From the NCBI RefSeq assembly GCF_008923205.2, contig NZ_WBMS02000052.1, positions 1 to 64,000 on the forward strand: DNA of 64,000 nt, written 5' to 3'. The notes beneath the pieces are model-generated. The model ran no database searches. It worked only from the letters and a program-made list of their open reading frames with translations, and was not told the DNA's origin. Within the stretch, counting starts at the first letter, position 1; each line of letters begins with the position of its first letter. This document shows, piece after piece, positions 34,146-43,186 of this stretch. The stretch comes from Actinomadura physcomitrii (lineage in GTDB: Bacteria; Actinomycetota; Actinomycetes; Streptosporangiales; Streptosporangiaceae). The position numbers and the translations under genes were made by a program.

Positions 34146-36358
34146 GACGAGGCCGGCAGAAACGGGCTCGGAGTGCCGTGCCACGAGACCAGCAGGGAGT
34201 CACGGGCCCGGGTGGCTGCGACGAACAGCAGCGAGCGCGCCCGCTGGAGCTCACGGTGGTACCGGACCGGATCCGTCCCGTCGTACTGGCGTATGTACGC
34301 TTGCGGGACGAGTCCGGCGGCCGCACCGGCGATGATCATGTGCTGGTACTCCAGGCCCTTGAAGCGGTGCATGGTGCCGACGTGTACGACGTCGTCGACC
34401 CTGGGCCCGTCGGGGCCGATGGCGGCGGCAGGGATACCCGCCCGGCCGAGCCGGTTCTCGATATCGGCGACCATGCCGCGCTCCGGGACGCAGATCCCGA
34501 TGGACGAGCTCGGGCCGTCGATCCGGTTCGAGACATGCTCGGCGATCAGGTCCTGCTCTTCCTCCCAGGACCGGGCACCGCGGAAGATCGGACGCGGCCC
34601 GCGCAGCACCGACCGGTAGCCGTTCAGGTCTTCCTTGCCGTCGTCGAGGTCGTCCCAGGACTCCTCGCCCAGCAGCGCCAGGGCGGAGCCCAGGATCTCG
34701 TGGGTGGTGCGGTAGCTGAGGGTCAGCTTGGACGATCGCCCTCGGATGTTGATCCCGAGGCTCCCGAGCGACACGTAGTTGTCGTAGATGCGCTGGTGGC
34801 TGTCACCGACGATGAACAGGTCGTTGCGGCCGACCGGCACCATGGCCCGCAGCATCTTCCAATGGGCGGCGCTGAGATCCTGCGCCTCGTCCACGACGAC
34901 GTGACGGTAGCGGTGCCGCAGCAGGGCGACGGAGTCGTCTTCGACGTGGACGTTGACCCCGTGCTCGGCCTTGGCCTGCTCGTATGCCCTGAGCTTGGCG
35001 GCCCGGGCGATCTCCAGGCGGGCGGCCCGCTCGGCGACCTGCCGGTAGGTCCAAAGGTTTTTCTCGTCCAGCCGCATGACGAATCGCTCGACCAGCTTCC
35101 AGATCTCTGCCCGCTGGGCACGGCCGATGGTGCGGCCCCGGCCGGCCCGCCGGACCCGGAAGTAGTCGGCCCGCGAGTTGATCGCGTGACCGAGGATGAC
35201 CTGGGTCCATTCGGCGTGCAGGAACTCGGCGTCCCAGGTGGTCTCGTTGAGTTCGGCCAGCAGGTCGCGCCACTCCTGGAGCGCCTTGTTGTCGTCGATC
35301 CAGCGGCGTTTTCCGCCCGGTTCGACCTTGGTGACGATCTGTGTGGCGAGCCTGTCGATGTTGACGATGTCGACCCGGGCGGCCACCTCCGAGCCGCCGA
35401 GTTCCAGCAGCCGCTTGCGCAGGTCAGCGGCGAGGTTCTTGTTAAACGTGGTGAGCAGCACGGGTTTGTCGTCACCCGGCGGGAGCCGGTCCACCAGGTG
35501 CTTGACGCGGTGCAGCGCGACGATGGTCTTGCCGGTTCCGGGGCCGCCGCTGACCCGTGCCGGGCCGCTGTAGTTGCGGTCGACCAGCTTGCGCTGGGTG
35601 GGGTGCAGGAACACTCGCCACTCGGCGAACTCGCCGTCGACGACGGCCTGCAGGTCGGTGTCCTCGGTGGTGACGCGGGTGGACGGCCGGGACAGCGCGG
35701 CGGAGTAGTCCTCGGTGTCGATCTCTTCGTCCGGCGTGACCGGCCGCGTGATCTCTTCCAGGACGTCCTCGTACGTCCGACCGCCATAGAGGGCGAGCAG
35801 GACTTCACCGGTGTGCTCGGGGGCGTACTCTACGAGCCCGAGCAGTTCGTCCTCCGTGGTGATCTTCCTGATGAGCGGCAGCAGCGGCACGGCCACCCCG
35901 AGGTCGAGGAGCTGCTCGTCGGTGAACGCGGCGAACAGGGGCTCGGGTTCGGCGCGGGCCGGTGCTGGAGGGCGGATCGGCTCGGGGGGCGGCGCCGGGG
36001 GCGTGGTGATGCTCCGCTCGGCGGGCACCAGGTCGATGAACTCGATCGCGCCGGTGACGTCGTTGATCTGATACCGGTAGCGGTCGAGGGCCTCGTAGAC
36101 GTCCTTGCGGTGCCGGACGGCGACCAGAACGTAGTCCCGGTCGGTGACGTGCAGCAGCAGCGCCCGGTAGTCGGCGGTGACGCGGGCGGAGAACAGCCGC
36201 GAGTCTCCCTGGAGCCGCTTGAACTGCAGGCCGGGGCTGTCGGGGTTCTTACGGAACTTGTGCTGGAACTCGTAGATCGCTCCCTTGATGGTCCGCGGGA
36301 GCTTCTGGATCTCTTTCTCCGCCTGGTAAAGCAGCCGCAGCGTCGCCTCGCCCCGCAT
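34142..36358 (-). CDS. RelE-like domain fused to a UvrD/SF1 helicase (738 aa)
   Basis: Residues about 5-95 look like a RelE/ParE toxin fold: an N-terminal helix pair (PRTIKGAIYEFQHKFRKNP), then GDSRLFSARVTADYRALL and VLVAVRHRKDVYEAL. A linker (about 115-255) leads to an SF1 helicase: Walker A SGGPGTGKT (about 267-275), VVVDEAQDLSA (about 488-498), GDSHQRIYDNY, and C-terminal FKGLEYQHMIIAGA and VAATRARDSLLVS. ATG 36358 is chosen; GTG 36364 overlaps the previous stop and is also possible. Confidence 0.85.
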   Translation of the reverse strand: MRGEATLRLLYQAEKEIQKLPRTIKGAIYEFQHKFRKNPDSPGLQFKRLQGDSRLFSARVTADYRALLLHVTDRDYVLVAVRHRKDVYEALDRYRYQINDVTGAIEFIDLVPAERSITTPPAPPPEPIRPPAPARAEPEPLFAAFTDEQLLDLGVAVPLLPLIRKITTEDELLGLVEYAPEHTGEVLLALYGGRTYEDVLEEITRPVTPDEEIDTEDYSAALSRPSTRVTTEDTDLQAVVDGEFAEWRVFLHPTQRKLVDRNYSGPARVSGGPGTGKTIVALHRVKHLVDRLPPGDDKPVLLTTFNKNLAADLRKRLLELGGSEVAARVDIVNIDRLATQIVTKVEPGGKRRWIDDNKALQEWRDLLAELNETTWDAEFLHAEWTQVILGHAINSRADYFRVRRAGRGRTIGRAQRAEIWKLVERFVMRLDEKNLWTYRQVAERAARLEIARAAKLRAYEQAKAEHGVNVHVEDDSVALLRHRYRHVVVDEAQDLSAAHWKMLRAMVPVGRNDLFIVGDSHQRIYDNYVSLGSLGINIRGRSSKLTLSYRTTHEILGSALALLGEESWDDLDDGKEDLNGYRSVLRGPRPIFRGARSWEEEQDLIAEHVSNRIDGPSSSIGICVPERGMVADIENRLGRAGIPAAAIGPDGPRVDDVVHVGTMHRFKGLEYQHMIIAGAAAGLVPQAYIRQYDGTDPVRYHRELQRARSLLFVAATRARDSLLVSWHGTPSPFLPASS

Positions 36359-36360
36359 CC

Positions 36361-39300
36361 TCACTCGCTCCCGTTCATCGTTCGTGCCGCCAGTTCGTCC
36401 GCCGTCCACAGGCGCGCCGTCCGGATCTCCCAGCCGGCCTGCGCGTAGGCGCGGTAGCGGTCCGTCGCCTCCTGGTCGTTGCCGGCGAGCACGACCGCTA
36501 CCTTTGCGTGCGGCCATGCCATCTCGGCCTGCCACCCGTTCTCGCCCAGCTCGTAACCCACCTCCGGGACGGGGACGCCTCGCTCCTCGAGGGCCCGCGC
36601 CAGCGTCGCCAGCCCCGGCTCGTCCGGATCGAGCAGGTCGAAGACCTCGGTCCAGGCAGCACCGGATTCCCCGGCCGGGGGCGGCGACACGGGCTCCGGC
36701 CGCGGCTCGCCGGCCGGCCGTTCGCCCTCCGGTACTGTGGCCTCAGGTTCTGCCTGCTGCCCGAGCTCGATGTCCGCGGTGTCGTCGTTGACAAGTCCAG
36801 CGTCCGTCCCGGGCACTGTGTCCGCACGGGCCCAGGCGCCTGTGACGGTGTCGCTCGTCTCCCCCAGCTCTTCTGGGGCCAGAGGCGTCAGGCCGAGGGT
36901 GCTGAGCAGGCCGTCACCGCCGATGACGGCCAGCGTGGACGGGTCGAACGCGTCCAACGCCGTGTAGGCGAGTTGCCCGCCGTCCCCGTCGCCGTAGGAC
37001 AGGAACTGCAACAGGTTTCCCCAGTACAGCCATGCCTGCCAACGGCGTTGGTGGCCGCGCTCGTCCGCCGCGATGGTGGCGGGACGGTCGTCCACGACGG
37101 CGAAGCCGCTCCACACCCGGGTCCTCGGGTTGGCGATGACGGTCAGCGGGCACCCGGACGCATCGGCGGTGGACACCACCACCAGGTCACCCGCGGGCGG
37201 CGTGGGCAGGGGTTCGCCGCGCAGTGCCGCCGCCACGACCTCGCCGAGGTGTCCGGGCGCGCAGGGCCGCATCGCGACGCCGGGCATGACGAGCCCGGTT
37301 ACGGCGGCCTCGGAGCGGCGCCGCCAGCGTTCCAGGTCGGGGTCGGTGAGAAACGCCAGCAGGGTGTGGACGGGGCTCGTCCAGATCAGCCCCGCCAGTT
37401 CGCTCGGGTCGCCTCCGTAGGCGAGGTGGCCTTCGCGGGCACGTTGCTGGGCGTTGCCCTGGTAGGGGTGCCAGGCCGGATGCTCCGGCGCCTCACCGGT
37501 CTCCCAGTGCCGGATGTCATCCCAGTTGAGTTGGAAGACGACGTGGCCGTGGGCGCGCAGCCGGTCCCGCTTGGCAGCGTCGTTGGCGAGCCGGTTGTGT
37601 TCGGGCGAAGCGTGGTAGGCGTACCCGTCTAGGTAGACGTCGACTTCCAGTGGCGCGGCGTCGAGCCGCCGGAACCGGACGTCGGGCCTGGTCTCCTTGA
37701 CCGTGCTTTGCAGGATGACCTGCCAGTGCACCACCGCCCCGTCCAGACCGGTGACGCGCAGGTCGGCGGTGCGGCGGTCGTTGACCAGCCCGCCGGGGCC
37801 GAGCGCGCGCGCCGCGCCGGGTTCGGCGGCCCAGAGCTTGAGCCCGGCCAGGAACCGGTCCTCCAGCTCGCTTTCGACCTGGTCCCAGAGGGAGATCTCG
37901 TCGGTGCTCGCGACGGGAGCGGCCGCCCAGCCGTCGAGGAGGTCGTGGAGCATCTCGACGGCGAGGCCGCGGTCGGCGTAGGCGAACTCGTCGTCGTCGG
38001 CGTGCGCGAGCAGGCAGCGGTGGCAGGCGTTCTTGCCCTCGTCGTCCGCGCAGGGGCAGTCCTCCACGACGGCCAAGGCGTGTTCGAGGACCTCCTTGAA
38101 ACCCTCTTCGGAGGACAGGCGGTGCAGATAGCCCGTGCCACCGGGCAGCGTGTCGTAAAGGACGAGAAACCGCCGCCGGTGCCCGCTGTGGTGCAGGTGG
38201 TCGGGCATGGTGGCGGTCACGATGTCCAGGTGGTCGGGGTCGCCGCCGTACTTACGGGCGATCCCGACCATCAGCGCCGTCCGGAACGAGGCGGTCCGCT
38301 CGGGGATCAGGGTCGTCGCGACCGGGACCAGGATGCGCAGTGCCTCGGTCTCCAGCTCGTGCGCCAGGATCAGGCGGACATGCTCGACGTCGTCGCCGCG
38401 CCGCTGAGGGCACCAGGGCCGGTGGTGGCTCACCGATGAGTCGAAGGTCGTGCCCGCCGTCCCGGCGAGGCGCCGCCCGCCGTCCGGCTCGCCATCCGCG
38501 GTGGCGCCTCCGCAAGACGTGCAGACAGCGAACGGAGTGATGCGCCGCAGTTCACCGGCGAACTCGTCGCCCGCGGGTCGGTCCATCTTCAGCGTGCCGA
38601 GGTTGAAGCGGCGGATGCGGGCGTGCCGGGTGAAGTCGATCCCGAACGTGCGCCCGGCGTGCCGCCACGAGCCCGGCTCGATCGCCTCGACGGGGACGTC
38701 CACGGCGACGGCCCGCTCGTAGTAGCGGCGCTGCCGCTCATCGTGATCGTCGCGGATGCGGGCGTCGTCGCGCCGGTCGTGCGCGGTGACCTTGGTGGGG
38801 ACCAGGACGGTGTGCAGGGCGCTGCGATCGCCGATCTTGTGGTTGCGGCAGCGTGGGCAGAGGGAGGTGTCCTCCACGGCCGCGGTGGTGCGGACGTGGC
38901 CGCACTGCTGGCAGATCCGCCACTGCTGGTAGGCGGGACGCTGCGGGGTACCGATGTCCAGACCGGTCACGGTGTGGCGGTAGCCGCGGATGTAGAAGCT
39001 GTTGCCGGGGGCGAGCTCGGTCAGCGCCAGGAGCGCGGAACGTCCGTATTCGCGTAGTTCGCTGTGGTAGCGGCGATCGCCGCGGTCACGGGCGCGACCT
39101 TCCTGCGGCCGCTCCGTGCGGTCGCCGTCCAGCCGCTCCTCCCAAGTGAGGGTCGCCTCCAGGGCGGTGGGAGTGTCGATGAGCGAGTAGTTGGGCAGCA
39201 GGCCGAGCTCGACGAGGGTACCGTGTGCGTCGCGACGGCCGATCTCGCCGATCCGCCGCTGGACGGCGCGCAGCTCGGCCATGAGCTCGGCCCGGCGGGC

Positions 39301-42300
39301 GCGCTGCTGCGGGTCGGACTCGACCATCGCCGCGACCGCCGCCTCGATCACCTCGATGCGGGCGCGCAGGTCCTGAAGGCGCTCGGCCCAGAGCCGTTCG
39401 GCGTTCCCGATCGCCTCGCGCAGCCCGGCCGCGGCGAACTCGCGTAGCCGGGCGGCGGCCTCGGCCGTCACGCCCCGCTCGGCGTCGCCCGCCACTGGCC
39501 CGAACAGGCCGAGGAAGGACTCCACCAGTTCTGGGCCGCGTTCGAGGACCGCGTCCCGGAACGCGGCGAGCCACCCGGAGTCGCCGAACAGCGCCGAGGC
39601 GGTCCGCGGCAGCGGCAGCACGCCGGGGAACTTCTCGCGCGCCGCCAGGTCCACCAGGTGCGCGACGTACTGGCGTTGCAGGATCTCGATGGCGGACAGG
39701 TAGCAGCCGGGCGGCACGATCTCCCCGGCAATCATGTCGCGAGGCTCGGCGAGGTAGTAGCGGTCGCGGGCGCGCCTGCCGATGAACGTCAGCAGCAGGG
39801 CGTTGCCGGTCTCGCGGCCCGCACGGCCCGCCCGCTGGACGTAGTTGGCGGGGCCGTGTGGGAGGGAGGCGAGGATGACGGCGGACAGGTCGCCGATGTC
39901 GATGCCGAGTTCCAGTGTCGGCGTGCAGGCCAGCACGTTCGGGTCGCTGTAGCGCTTGCCTTCGCGGAACTCCCGCTCGACCTTCTCCCGCTGGGGCCGG
40001 GTGAGCGCGCCGGTGTGCTCGGCGGTGATGACGCGGAACGGTTCGGCGCTGAGGTACAGCCGCCGGTAGTAGTCGTTGGCGAAGCGGTCGTCGTCATTGG
40101 GTTCCAGGCGGCCCGTGCAGCGGTACCGGGGGCAAGGGGCGCCCAACCATTCACGGAAGCGAGCAGGGTGGACCGTCTGCTTCCAGTTGCAGACGGGACA
40201 GTGGACCCCGGCCTCGCTTACGTGGTCGTCGGTGAGCCGCCACACCTGGATGTGGCCGGGCAGCAGCCCATACACCTGCGTGGTGCCGTCGCCGGCGGTG
40301 CGGCGGGCCAGGACGTCCTCGTCGACGAGCAGGTCAAGCAGGCGGCCGAGGTAGCCGGTCGCCGCACCGGCGTCGAGCCCGAGACAGCGGGCCGTCCAGT
40401 CCTGGTACCAGTTGCCGCGGCCGATGATGCCGTCGAACTCGCTGCGCTCCTTGCGCCCGCCGAGCAGGAAGCGCGGCGCGGGCAGGCCGCTGGGGAACGC
40501 GGGCATGCCGTCGGGGCGGCGGCCCCAGATGGTCATGTAGCGCCTGGTTCCGGCGTTGTCGATCCAGCCGTCCAGCCAGTGGTGCTTGATGCCGCCGCGC
40601 ATCCGGATGCGTTCCAGGAGACCCCGCACGTAGTTCACATACATGGACTCGTCAGGGAGCCCGGCCATCTGGGCGGCAGTGCGCAGATGCAGGTCGCGGG
40701 CGAGTGCCCCGACGCGGTCGGGCTCGTCGAGCATGACCTCAGCGGCGGCGGTCCGGGTGAGCTCGAGGGTCCGGCCCTGCCGGGAGCGGAGCCCGAACTC
40801 CAGGACGGCGGCGAACGCCAGGCGCTCCCCGATAAGCCGCCACGTCCTGGACGACCCTTCGGCCTCCCCGGCCAGCAGGGCGTCCACGTCTTCGCGGTCG
40901 TGCAGATCGGGAGGGACCACAGACGGCAGGTACTTGGGGTCGCTGGCCTCCTTGACCACGTCCGATATCAGCTCGTTCAGCGGGACGGGCGCCGCCTCGT
41001 CAAGCCCGCCGGCCAGCAGCAGCCGCAGCGAGAACCCGTACGAGCGGTTGGCGACGAACCCGGCCCGGTGCGCGGCGTCCTGCACCGAGTCATTGAACAG
41101 CAGCGTCTTGCGCTGTTCGGCTTCGAGCTGGCCACCGGTGAACAGCTCGGTGATCGCGACGGAGGCGAGTGCGGCCAAGCCAGAGCCGAGAAACCGGGTG
41201 CCCTGATCCATGCCGCAGGCCGGGCACCTGTCGTTCTCGGCCGCGCGGTTGCCGTCCGCGTCGTGGGACAGGTCGGTGAGGACGAAGACGTCCCGGAAAT
41301 CGCTTCTGCTGGCGTAGTCGGCGTCCCGTGACGGGTTGACCGGCCGCACGTGGTGGCCTCCGGCCTCCAAGACCATCACGGCGGGTCCCGGACGCCCGGC
41401 GAGCTGGTCGGCGACCTCGTTCGGCGTCGCGGTGATCATGGCGCGGACGAGGCGCTTGTCGGAGATCCCGGCTCGGTAGATGCGGGCGGCGTCGGTGACC
41501 AGGTCGTACGGGTCCCGTTCTGGGGAAATGGCGGCCCATCCGGCGCGACCGCAGTGCCGGCAATACACGGCCGGGAGCATCTCGCGCCCGCCGCCCGCCA
41601 TGGTCGATTCGGCGTCCAGCGCGGGGAGCGGCTCACCGAACCACCCGAACGACGGCTTCGGCCCGACGGCGCGCAGCAACCGCGAAACCGACCGCACCCA
41701 CAGGTGCGTTTCGATGTGCAGGAACGGGGCCTTCCCGCGCTCGTCGTCCGGGTCGCGCGCGATCGACAGCAGCGCCACGAAACGGGCCAGGGCCGTCGCC
41801 GCCTGCTTGGGCGAGAGGCGGATGGCCGCGCCCCAGTTGTAGGCGCCCTTGCGGGGCAGCAGTTCGAGGATCTCCTCGAACGTGTGCGGCCTGCCGTCCA
41901 GGACGTCCAGGACGGCGCTGGTCAGGATGTGTCGTCGCAGCACCACCGCGAGTTCCTGCGCGCTTAGCGCGTCCCGTCCGGTGACGGCCGCCATGACTCG
42001 CCCCATTGCCGAGTCGTCACCGTGCGGGTCGGGGATGCTCGCGAGTTCCTGCGGATCCGGTAGAGGGAGTGTGTAGTCGATGTCGCCGATGAACTCCTCG
42101 ACGGACTGGCGGTCCTCGCCGATGACCGAGTCTTCTGGGAACGGGGTGCCGAACACCGTCTCGGCGACCGCCCTGATCTTCGCGCCGTCGCCGCCCTCGC
42201 CCAGCGTCGCGCTAGTGGCGACCGGGCAGATCCGGCCGAGGGGCCGCCCCGGCTCGCTGTGTCCGGTCGCCGCCGCCAGCCGCCGCAAGAGCATCGCGAC

Positions 42301-43008
42301 GTCGGTGCCTTGCGCGCCGTCGTAGGTGTGGAACTCATCCACCACCACGTAGGCGATGTCGGCGCCCTCCCAGAGAGGGAGGTCGTCGGCGCGCTGGAGC
42401 AGCAGGTCCAGCATCTTGTAGTTGGTGATGAGGATGTCCGGTCGCGTCCGCCGGATCTCCCCGCGTCGGGTCAGCACGCCCGCGAACTCGGTGTCGGGGA
42501 CATCGCCGATGTAGAGGCCCGCCGAAACATCGCCGAGGCCGTGCCGGGCGAGCAGCTTGCTGATGCGGTCGGCCTGGTCGGTGGCGAGCGCGTTCATCGG
42601 GTACAACACGACGGCCCTGACCCCGGGGTTCCCTTGTTTCCGCTGCCTCCGGCAGTGATCCAAGATCGGGATCAGAAACGACTCCGTCTTGCCCGACCCG
42701 GTCCCGGTCGTGATCAGTGTTGGCTGCGCCTGCTTCCGGTATGTGCTGAGCCGTTCGAACGCGCGGGCCTGATGCCGGTACGGTCGAAACCCGTCCGGCG
42801 CCCACTCGAACAAGCGGCGCCACCCGTCGTCCGCCCTGCGGAATGGCGTGCGGATCCGCAGGTAGGGGCCGCGGAAGATGCCGAGTTCGGGATGGTTGAG
42901 GAACCTCTCCAGCCCGTCGCGCACCTGGTCGTCGGCGAGCGCGAACGTCGTGGAGAGGTACTGCGTCAGGTTCCGCCGCACCTCCTCGGCGGCAAGAGTC
43001 GGCCTCAC
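36361..43008 (-). CDS. 2,215-aa DEAD-box/DUF1998 defence helicase (DrmA-DrmB or DruE-like)
   Basis: GTG 43008 follows GGAAGGGG. An SF2 helicase N-half: Walker A TGTGSGKTES (101-110), DEFH box VVDEFHTYDG (about 221-230), SATLGEGG motif III, and C-terminal motifs TPTLELGIDIGD and QRAGRAGRE (about 1056). A Cys4 cluster CQQCGH...CPRC lies near 1365-1385. A DUF1998/MZB-type zinc part with CPCADDEGKNACHRC is near 1650-1662. It is followed by a Vsr/DUF559-like segment VDVYLDGYAYHASPEHN ... VVFQLNWDD (about 1795-1835). DISARM splits these parts between DrmA and DrmB; Druantia DruE is a single very large DEAD-DUF1998 protein. Stop overlaps the RelE-UvrD GTG. Confidence 0.88.
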   Translation of the reverse strand: MRPTLAAEEVRRNLTQYLSTTFALADDQVRDGLERFLNHPELGIFRGPYLRIRTPFRRADDGWRRLFEWAPDGFRPYRHQARAFERLSTYRKQAQPTLITTGTGSGKTESFLIPILDHCRRQRKQGNPGVRAVVLYPMNALATDQADRISKLLARHGLGDVSAGLYIGDVPDTEFAGVLTRRGEIRRTRPDILITNYKMLDLLLQRADDLPLWEGADIAYVVVDEFHTYDGAQGTDVAMLLRRLAAATGHSEPGRPLGRICPVATSATLGEGGDGAKIRAVAETVFGTPFPEDSVIGEDRQSVEEFIGDIDYTLPLPDPQELASIPDPHGDDSAMGRVMAAVTGRDALSAQELAVVLRRHILTSAVLDVLDGRPHTFEEILELLPRKGAYNWGAAIRLSPKQAATALARFVALLSIARDPDDERGKAPFLHIETHLWVRSVSRLLRAVGPKPSFGWFGEPLPALDAESTMAGGGREMLPAVYCRHCGRAGWAAISPERDPYDLVTDAARIYRAGISDKRLVRAMITATPNEVADQLAGRPGPAVMVLEAGGHHVRPVNPSRDADYASRSDFRDVFVLTDLSHDADGNRAAENDRCPACGMDQGTRFLGSGLAALASVAITELFTGGQLEAEQRKTLLFNDSVQDAAHRAGFVANRSYGFSLRLLLAGGLDEAAPVPLNELISDVVKEASDPKYLPSVVPPDLHDREDVDALLAGEAEGSSRTWRLIGERLAFAAVLEFGLRSRQGRTLELTRTAAAEVMLDEPDRVGALARDLHLRTAAQMAGLPDESMYVNYVRGLLERIRMRGGIKHHWLDGWIDNAGTRRYMTIWGRRPDGMPAFPSGLPAPRFLLGGRKERSEFDGIIGRGNWYQDWTARCLGLDAGAATGYLGRLLDLLVDEDVLARRTAGDGTTQVYGLLPGHIQVWRLTDDHVSEAGVHCPVCNWKQTVHPARFREWLGAPCPRYRCTGRLEPNDDDRFANDYYRRLYLSAEPFRVITAEHTGALTRPQREKVEREFREGKRYSDPNVLACTPTLELGIDIGDLSAVILASLPHGPANYVQRAGRAGRETGNALLLTFIGRRARDRYYLAEPRDMIAGEIVPPGCYLSAIEILQRQYVAHLVDLAAREKFPGVLPLPRTASALFGDSGWLAAFRDAVLERGPELVESFLGLFGPVAGDAERGVTAEAAARLREFAAAGLREAIGNAERLWAERLQDLRARIEVIEAAVAAMVESDPQQRARRAELMAELRAVQRRIGEIGRRDAHGTLVELGLLPNYSLIDTPTALEATLTWEERLDGDRTERPQEGRARDRGDRRYHSELREYGRSALLALTELAPGNSFYIRGYRHTVTGLDIGTPQRPAYQQWRICQQCGHVRTTAAVEDTSLCPRCRNHKIGDRSALHTVLVPTKVTAHDRRDDARIRDDHDERQRRYYERAVAVDVPVEAIEPGSWRHAGRTFGIDFTRHARIRRFNLGTLKMDRPAGDEFAGELRRITPFAVCTSCGGATADGEPDGGRRLAGTAGTTFDSSVSHHRPWCPQRRGDDVEHVRLILAHELETEALRILVPVATTLIPERTASFRTALMVGIARKYGGDPDHLDIVTATMPDHLHHSGHRRRFLVLYDTLPGGTGYLHRLSSEEGFKEVLEHALAVVEDCPCADDEGKNACHRCLLAHADDDEFAYADRGLAVEMLHDLLDGWAAAPVASTDEISLWDQVESELEDRFLAGLKLWAAEPGAARALGPGGLVNDRRTADLRVTGLDGAVVHWQVILQSTVKETRPDVRFRRLDAAPLEVDVYLDGYAYHASPEHNRLANDAAKRDRLRAHGHVVFQLNWDDIRHWETGEAPEHPAWHPYQGNAQQRAREGHLAYGGDPSELAGLIWTSPVHTLLAFLTDPDLERWRRRSEAAVTGLVMPGVAMRPCAPGHLGEVVAAALRGEPLPTPPAGDLVVVSTADASGCPLTVIANPRTRVWSGFAVVDDRPATIAADERGHQRRWQAWLYWGNLLQFLSYGDGDGGQLAYTALDAFDPSTLAVIGGDGLLSTLGLTPLAPEELGETSDTVTGAWARADTVPGTDAGLVNDDTADIELGQQAEPEATVPEGERPAGEPRPEPVSPPPAGESGAAWTEVFDLLDPDEPGLATLARALEERGVPVPEVGYELGENGWQAEMAWPHAKVAVVLAGNDQEATDRYRAYAQAGWEIRTARLWTADELAARTMNGSE

Positions 43009-43186
43009 CCGAGCACCCCTTCCACTCCGCTTCTCACCCTCGTCGGCCTGCGGCGGGCCTCCCACAGAGGCGGCGCGCCGTGCCCCTCTGCAGCCAACCC
43101 ACTCCACAGCCCCGGTCGAGCGCACCATTCCTGACCGGCGCCGCCCGTCGAATGCTGAGCGCGTCGCTCATAGGCAAGGCCCGAAG

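Noticed and set aside
34082..36448. 788-aa plus-strand open frame opposite the RelE-UvrD gene
   Set aside because: Antisense shadow of a motif-rich helicase gene, low in Lys and Ile and without ribosome site.
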